Positions 58,830 to 64,000 of a stretch of DNA of 64,000 nucleotides are shown piece by piece. The DNA is from an uncultured Lacinutrix sp. (GTDB lineage Bacteria; Bacteroidota; Bacteroidia; Flavobacteriales; Flavobacteriaceae). Within the stretch, counting starts at the first letter, position 1, and each line of letters opens with the position of its first letter. The position numbers and the translations under genes are program-made. Where the stretch lies: assembly GCF_947500605.1 (NCBI RefSeq), contig NZ_CANMSJ010000001.1:1-64000 (forward strand), read 5' to 3'. The notes below the pieces were generated by a model, which saw nothing but the letters and a program-made list of their open reading frames with translations, searched no databases and was not told the DNA's origin.

Positions 58830-59873
58830 TTAGATATTATCTAATCCATTTAATAATGCTCTTAATTTTGGACTTGAAGGTCTTGGAGCATCAGCATTAA
58901 CAATGTTTCCAGCTGGATCGATTAAGATAAAACGAGGAATACCATTAATTTTGAATCCTTGTACGAATTCAGATTTCCAACCATTGTCAGATATTATTTG
59001 AATACCACCTAATTCCTTATCGGCTATCATTTTCTTCCAACCTTCTTTAGCAGCTGCGGCATCACCTTTAAATCCTCTACCGTCATCTACAGAAAGGCTT
59101 ACAAATTCAATGTTTTTATCATGGAAATCTTTTTCAACTTCTTTTAATGAAGGAATTTCCCTAAGACAAGGTCCACACCAAGTTGCCCAAACATCTATAT
59201 AAACATATTTACCTTTTAAATCTGCTAAAGCTGTTTTACCTCCTTTAACATTTTCAAAATTAAAATCAGGAGAAGGTTGTCCTACATATGAAGCAAATTG
59301 TTTAGTTCTGGCTTGTTGTTGTCTGTAAGCTCCAGTAATTCCTGGCTTAAATTGTGTGATCTGTGCTTTTTCATTAGCTACAAGTGTAGAGTCTAAACCT
59401 TTAATATTATTGTCTAAGAACGTATACATTTCTTTTTCAAGATCAACTATTTTAGCATTGAATTCTACTTCTTCTAAATCGAAAAGACTTGGTTCTATTA
59501 AGTTTTCTTGCATCACTGCTTTTTTTACTAAATAGTTATTAGACTCAGCACCTTCACCTGTGAATTTTAAAGACTCATCGAATTCTTTAGTATCTAATTC
59601 TAATTTTAAATCGTAACCATTTTTTAGAAAAATGTTAGTAGATTCATTACCATCATAAACTCCATACATTCCAGTAGTAACTTTTAGAGTATCACTAAAC
59701 GTACCATCTTGAGCAATTTTAATTGTTTTAGAATATGTCCTTCCTTGATATACAAATAAAGAGTCGCTACTTTTGTTTTCAATTTTACCAGAAAAGGTAA
59801 CGTAGTCTTTAGGAGCTTCTTCTTTACAAGCTACAACTGCCAATACAGATAAGCCTAATAATAATTTCTTCAT
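58830..59873 (-). CDS. TlpA-family thioredoxin-like lipoprotein (DUF4369 + AhpC/TSA)
   Basis: Lipobox LSVLAVVACKEE; KGKYVYIDVWATWCGPCLREIPSLKEVEKDF. Confidence 0.93.
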   Translation of the reverse strand: MKKLLLGLSVLAVVACKEEAPKDYVTFSGKIENKSSDSLFVYQGRTYSKTIKIAQDGTFSDTLKVTTGMYGVYDGNESTNIFLKNGYDLKLELDTKEFDESLKFTGEGAESNNYLVKKAVMQENLIEPSLFDLEEVEFNAKIVDLEKEMYTFLDNNIKGLDSTLVANEKAQITQFKPGITGAYRQQQARTKQFASYVGQPSPDFNFENVKGGKTALADLKGKYVYIDVWATWCGPCLREIPSLKEVEKDFHDKNIEFVSLSVDDGRGFKGDAAAAKEGWKKMIADKELGGIQIISDNGWKSEFVQGFKINGIPRFILIDPAGNIVNADAPRPSSPKLRALLNGLDNI

Positions 59874-60000
59874 TTTTTTTGATATTAAATTTGTATCAAA
59901 AATAAGTTATAAATTTTAATTTAAATCATTTTGATAAATTATTAACAATACTTGCACAGCTTGTTTTGAATGATGATTTTTGATACACATAAAACAAACT

Positions 60001-61536
60001 ATGAGCACATTCCATTATATATCTTCAGAAAAACTAGACATTGTAACTATCTACAATATTTTTAAGGACAAGAAAAAGCTAAAGCTCTCCAAAGAGTCTG
60101 TTGATAAAATTAACACGTGTAAAACGTATTTAGATAAGAAGCTAAGTGAAGCCGATAAACCATTTTATGGTATTAATACCGGTTTTGGTTCTTTATATAA
60201 TGTAGAAATATCTAAGAACGATTTAACCAAGTTACAGGAAAATCTTGTAATGTCTCATGCTTGTGGAACAGGAGATCGTGTTCCAGAAAGTATTGTAAAG
60301 GTGATGTTACTTTTAAAAATACAATCTTTAAGTTATGGGCATAGTGGTGTACAGTTAGATACTGTAAATAGATTGATAGACTTCTTTAATAATGATGTGT
60401 TTCCGTTTGTGTTTACACAAGGTTCTCTTGGTGCTTCTGGTGATTTAGCTCCTTTAGCGCACTTGGCATTACCATTAATAGGAAAAGGAAAAGTAGTACA
60501 TAATAAAGAAGAAGTTAATGCAGGTGAAATACTTGAGAAATTTGGGTGGGAACCTATAAGATTAGAAGCTAAAGAAGGTTTGGCACTTTTAAACGGAACA
60601 CAGTTTATGAGCGCTTATGGCGTATATTTATTATTAATGTCTCATAAAACATCGTATTTGGCAGATGTAATTGCTAGTATTAGTTTAGATGCCTTTGATG
60701 GTAGAATAGAGCCTTTTCATGATTTAGTACATCAAGTACGTCCTCATCCAGGACAGTTAAAAGTGGCTAGACGTTTTAATGAATTTTTAAAAGGAAGTGA
60801 ATTAATTACGAGAGAAAAGGAACATGTTCAAGATCCTTATTCTTTTAGATGTATTCCTCAAGTGCATGGTGCAACAAAGGATACCTTAGATTTTGTTGAA
60901 CGTGTTATTTTAACCGAAATTAATTCTGTTACAGATAATCCTAATATTTTTCCTGAAGAAGATTTAATTATTTCTGGCGGAAATTTCCATGGGCAACCAT
61001 TGGCTTTAGCATTAGATTATTTAAAGATTGCTATGGCTGAAATTGGTAATATTTCTGAACGTCGTGTATTTCAATTAGTTTCAGGATTAAGAGGATTACC
61101 AGCATTTTTGGTAGATAATCCAGGTTTAAATTCTGGTTTTATGATACCTCAATATACAGCAGCAAGTATTGTAAGTGCTAATAAGCAGTTAGCAACACCA
61201 GCAAGTGTAGATAGTATTGTGTCTAGTAATGGGCAAGAAGACCATGTTAGTATGGGTGCAAATGCAGCAACACAAGCTTATAGGTTAATTAAAAACGTAG
61301 AACGTGTAATTGCCATAGAGTTGATGAATGCAAGCCAAGCGATAGCGTTTAGAAATCCATTAAAAACATCTCCTTTTTTAGAATCGTTTTTAGAGCAATA
61401 CAGAAAAGAAGTTTCTTTTGTGGAAAAAGATCGTGTATTACATGATGATATTGAAGCTTCAATCCAGTTTTTAAGTGATGTTGATGTGGAGATTGAAGAG
61501 TTGTTTTTGAATAATTATGGTGTAAATAATAATTAA
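60001..61536 (+). CDS. hutH: Histidine ammonia-lyase
   Basis: FYGINTGFGSLYNV, GSLGASGDLAPLAHLALPLIGKG (MIO ASG triad), TDNPNIF; start taken as MSTFHYI. Confidence 0.96.
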   Translation: MSTFHYISSEKLDIVTIYNIFKDKKKLKLSKESVDKINTCKTYLDKKLSEADKPFYGINTGFGSLYNVEISKNDLTKLQENLVMSHACGTGDRVPESIVKVMLLLKIQSLSYGHSGVQLDTVNRLIDFFNNDVFPFVFTQGSLGASGDLAPLAHLALPLIGKGKVVHNKEEVNAGEILEKFGWEPIRLEAKEGLALLNGTQFMSAYGVYLLLMSHKTSYLADVIASISLDAFDGRIEPFHDLVHQVRPHPGQLKVARRFNEFLKGSELITREKEHVQDPYSFRCIPQVHGATKDTLDFVERVILTEINSVTDNPNIFPEEDLIISGGNFHGQPLALALDYLKIAMAEIGNISERRVFQLVSGLRGLPAFLVDNPGLNSGFMIPQYTAASIVSANKQLATPASVDSIVSSNGQEDHVSMGANAATQAYRLIKNVERVIAIELMNASQAIAFRNPLKTSPFLESFLEQYRKEVSFVEKDRVLHDDIEASIQFLSDVDVEIEELFLNNYGVNNN

Positions 61537-61952
61537 TTGTTTTCACTCAAGTAGGCTAATACCGTTACCCTTTTTTTGTTTTCTAAGACCAAGGAGTTTG
61601 CCCATGATGTTGCTTCGTTAAGTTCTTTAAATATTTTAAAGGGCTTATCGACAAAAAGTTTTTCTATTAATGCGTTATTCTTTGTGATTTCTTTTTGGGA
61701 AACAACAGCAAAACCAATTAGATTTTTTATTTTCTTAGTTTCAAAATAAACGGTAGGATTTACCGCATAAGAATTTTTACGATTACTAATGTAAACGAAA
61801 TTTTTATTCTGGTAAAAAAGATCGACTAAGTCTAGTAGTATTTTATTAGTTTCTATTGTAACAGTTTCGTCTTTATTTATTATTACAACTAAATAATTTT
61901 CGTGTATTGTTATGTAGCCTACGCCAATGTCTATATGTGATTGTTCTGTCAT
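61533..61952 (-). CDS. Conserved hypothetical protein (STAS-like size)
   Basis: 139 aa ORF with own start; LLDLVDLFYQNKNFVYISNRKNSYAVNPTVYFETKKIKNLIGFAVVSQKE. Confidence 0.65.
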   Translation of the reverse strand: MTEQSHIDIGVGYITIHENYLVVIINKDETVTIETNKILLDLVDLFYQNKNFVYISNRKNSYAVNPTVYFETKKIKNLIGFAVVSQKEITKNNALIEKLFVDKPFKIFKELNEATSWANSLVLENKKRVTVLAYLSENN

Positions 61953-61984
61953 GCCAATTTTATCTAATCTTAATATACAAAAAA

Positions 61985-62015
61985 AGAGGTTATTTAAAAA
62001 TATTAAATAACCTCT
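61985..62015 (-). terminator. clpC terminator
   Basis: AGAGGTTATTTAA-AAATA-TTAAATAACCTCT followed by T-tract on the minus strand. Confidence 0.85.
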
Positions 62016-62035
62016 ATATCTAAAGCGATATTATT

Positions 62036-64000
62036 TTAAGATTCTGTAGATTTTTCAATCTTTTCAATTTTAATTGTTATTTCATCAGTTTTAGAATCTA
62101 AATCCATAATAATTTTATCTCCTTCACTTACATTAGAAGTAATAATTTCTTCAGCTAAAGCATCTTCAACATATTTTTGAATAGCTCTTTTTAAAGGCCT
62201 TGCTCCATACTGTTTGTCGAAACCTTTTTCAGCAATGTAATCTTTAGCAGTTTCGGTTAATTCTAATTCGTAACCAAGATCTTTAATACGTATAAGTAGT
62301 TTATCTAGTTCTAAATCTATAATTTTATGAATATCTTCTTTTTCTAGAGCATTAAACACAACTACATCATCAATTCTATTTAAAAACTCTGGTGCGAAAG
62401 ATTTCTTTAAAGCATTTTGTATTACAGCACGAGCATTAGCATCTTCTTGAGATTTTTGCGACGCTGTACCAAAACCTATTCCTGTTCCAAAATCTTTTAA
62501 TTTACGAGCTCCAATATTTGAAGTCATAATAATTATGGTATTTCTAAAATCAATTTTTCTACCAAGAGAATCTGTTAAATAACCATCATCCAACACTTGT
62601 AAAAGCATGTTAAAAACATCAGGATGGGCTTTTTCAATTTCATCTAAAAGTACAACAGCATAAGGTTTGCGTCTTACTTTTTCTGTAAGTTGTCCACCTT
62701 CTTCGTAACCTACATATCCTGGAGGTGCACCTACTAAACGTGAGATTGCAAATTTCTCCATATACTCACTCATGTCTATTCTAATAAGTGATTCTTCACT
62801 ATCAAATAACTCGCGAGATAATACTTTGGCTAATTGTGTTTTACCAACTCCTGTTTGTCCTAAAAAGATAAATGAACCAATTGGCTTGTTTGGGTCTTTA
62901 AGTCCAGCACGATTTCTCTGTATGGCTTTTACAACTTTTGCAACAGCTTCGTCTTGACCTATAACTTTTCCGTTAATAAGCTCAGGAAGCTCTGCAAGTT
63001 TGTTACTTTCTTTTTGTGCTATTCTATTTACAGGAATACCTGTCATCATAGACACAACATCTGCAACATTATCTTCAGAAACTATTTCTTTATTTAGTTT
63101 GGTATCTTCTTCCCATTTTTCTTGAGCGATAGACAATTCTTTTTCTAAACGCTTCTCATCGTCACGTAAACGTGCAGCTTCTTCGTACTTCTGTTTTTTA
63201 ACAACAGAGTTCTTAGTTTCTTTAACTTCTTCAAGCTTTTTCTCAAGCTCAATAATTTGCTTAGGTACATCAATATTAGTAATGTGTACACGAGAACCTG
63301 CTTCGTCTAAAGCATCAATAGCTTTGTCTGGAAGAAAACGCTCTGTCATGTATCTATTAGTAAGTTTTACACAAGCTTCAATAGCTTCTTGTGTGTACTC
63401 GACATTGTGGTGTTCTTCGTATTTACCTTTAATATTGTTTAATATTTCTATAGTTTCATCAACAGTAGTGGGTTCGACAATTACCTTTTGAAAACGACGC
63501 TCTAAAGCACCATCTTTTTCTATGTATTGTCTGTATTCATCTAAAGTTGTGGCTCCAATACATTGTATTTCTCCTCTTGCTAAAGCAGGCTTGAACATAT
63601 TAGATGCATCAAGACTTCCTGTTGCTCCACCAGCTCCAACAATAGTGTGTATTTCGTCTATAAACAAAATAACATCATCGTTTTTTTCAAGCTCGTTCAT
63701 TACAGCTTTCATGCGCTCTTCAAACTGTCCTCTGTACTTTGTTCCAGCAACTAAACTCGCTAAATCTAAAGTAACAACACGTTTTCCAAAAAGGATACGA
63801 GAAACTTTACGTTTTACAATTCTATTGGCTAAACCTTCGGCAATAGCACTTTTACCAACACCAGGTTCTCCAATAAGTAATGGGTTGTTCTTTTTTCTAC
63901 GAGATAAAATTTGAGACACACGCTCAATTTCTTTCTCACGTCCAACTACAGGATCTAATTTACCTTCTTCTGCCATAGCAGTAAGATCTCTACCAAAGTT
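62036..64000 (-). CDS. clpC: ATP-dependent Clp protease ATP-binding subunit ClpC (5' end off-window)
   Basis: LDPVVGREKEIERVSQILSRRKKNNPLLIGEPGVGKSAIAEGLA, FLGQTGVGKTQLAK, two AAA modules with UVR-like segment; frame open to 64000 (NFGRDLTAMAEEGKLDPV). Confidence 0.96.
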   Translation of the reverse strand, partial: NFGRDLTAMAEEGKLDPVVGREKEIERVSQILSRRKKNNPLLIGEPGVGKSAIAEGLANRIVKRKVSRILFGKRVVTLDLASLVAGTKYRGQFEERMKAVMNELEKNDDVILFIDEIHTIVGAGGATGSLDASNMFKPALARGEIQCIGATTLDEYRQYIEKDGALERRFQKVIVEPTTVDETIEILNNIKGKYEEHHNVEYTQEAIEACVKLTNRYMTERFLPDKAIDALDEAGSRVHITNIDVPKQIIELEKKLEEVKETKNSVVKKQKYEEAARLRDDEKRLEKELSIAQEKWEEDTKLNKEIVSEDNVADVVSMMTGIPVNRIAQKESNKLAELPELINGKVIGQDEAVAKVVKAIQRNRAGLKDPNKPIGSFIFLGQTGVGKTQLAKVLSRELFDSEESLIRIDMSEYMEKFAISRLVGAPPGYVGYEEGGQLTEKVRRKPYAVVLLDEIEKAHPDVFNMLLQVLDDGYLTDSLGRKIDFRNTIIIMTSNIGARKLKDFGTGIGFGTASQKSQEDANARAVIQNALKKSFAPEFLNRIDDVVVFNALEKEDIHKIIDLELDKLLIRIKDLGYELELTETAKDYIAEKGFDKQYGARPLKRAIQKYVEDALAEEIITSNVSEGDKIIMDLDSKTDEITIKIEKIEKSTES

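Overview
AT-rich chromosomal window that looks like a marine Flavobacteriaceae (Bacteroidota) genome, judged from protein families and TAnnTTTG-type promoter boxes. Most of it is ordinary core genome: sixA-ppk1-ppx, miaE, dnaX, an ACR3-type ars operon, RNase P RNA, rsmD, kdsB, a YebC family gene, a tail-specific protease, glsA, gcvT, thrABC, nnr, hutH and clpC. Both ends are open. At the left, a very large minus-strand modular adhesin (about 1..5063) runs off the window and is missing from the supplied ORF track. At the right, clpC runs off. Items most worth a second look: (1) dnaX is split into two ORFs exactly at an 11-A homopolymer, suggesting recoding or transcriptional slippage (or a homopolymer error); (2) an apparently undescribed minus-strand six-gene operon (cupin, MRJP/SMP-30-like, PF04199 cyclase, MFS, AKR, LLM) sits next to a Crp/Fnr regulator, with two near-duplicate promoters carrying clustered GTGA-N6-TCAC-like operators 59 bp from the start codons of the first and third operon genes; (3) a dispersed repeat of about 120-180 bp occurs three times, each beside a small minus-strand accessory gene with similar 3' junctions, suggesting mobile cassettes, one of them bracketed by an approximately 86-bp duplication; (4) a candidate small RNA at about 24470-24600; (5) ArsR and a DUF6428-like protein both with C-terminal CC tails in the ars operon. 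No CRISPR array, tRNA, rRNA operon, prophage or complete transposase was found. All statements come from reading the sequence by eye; no searches were run.
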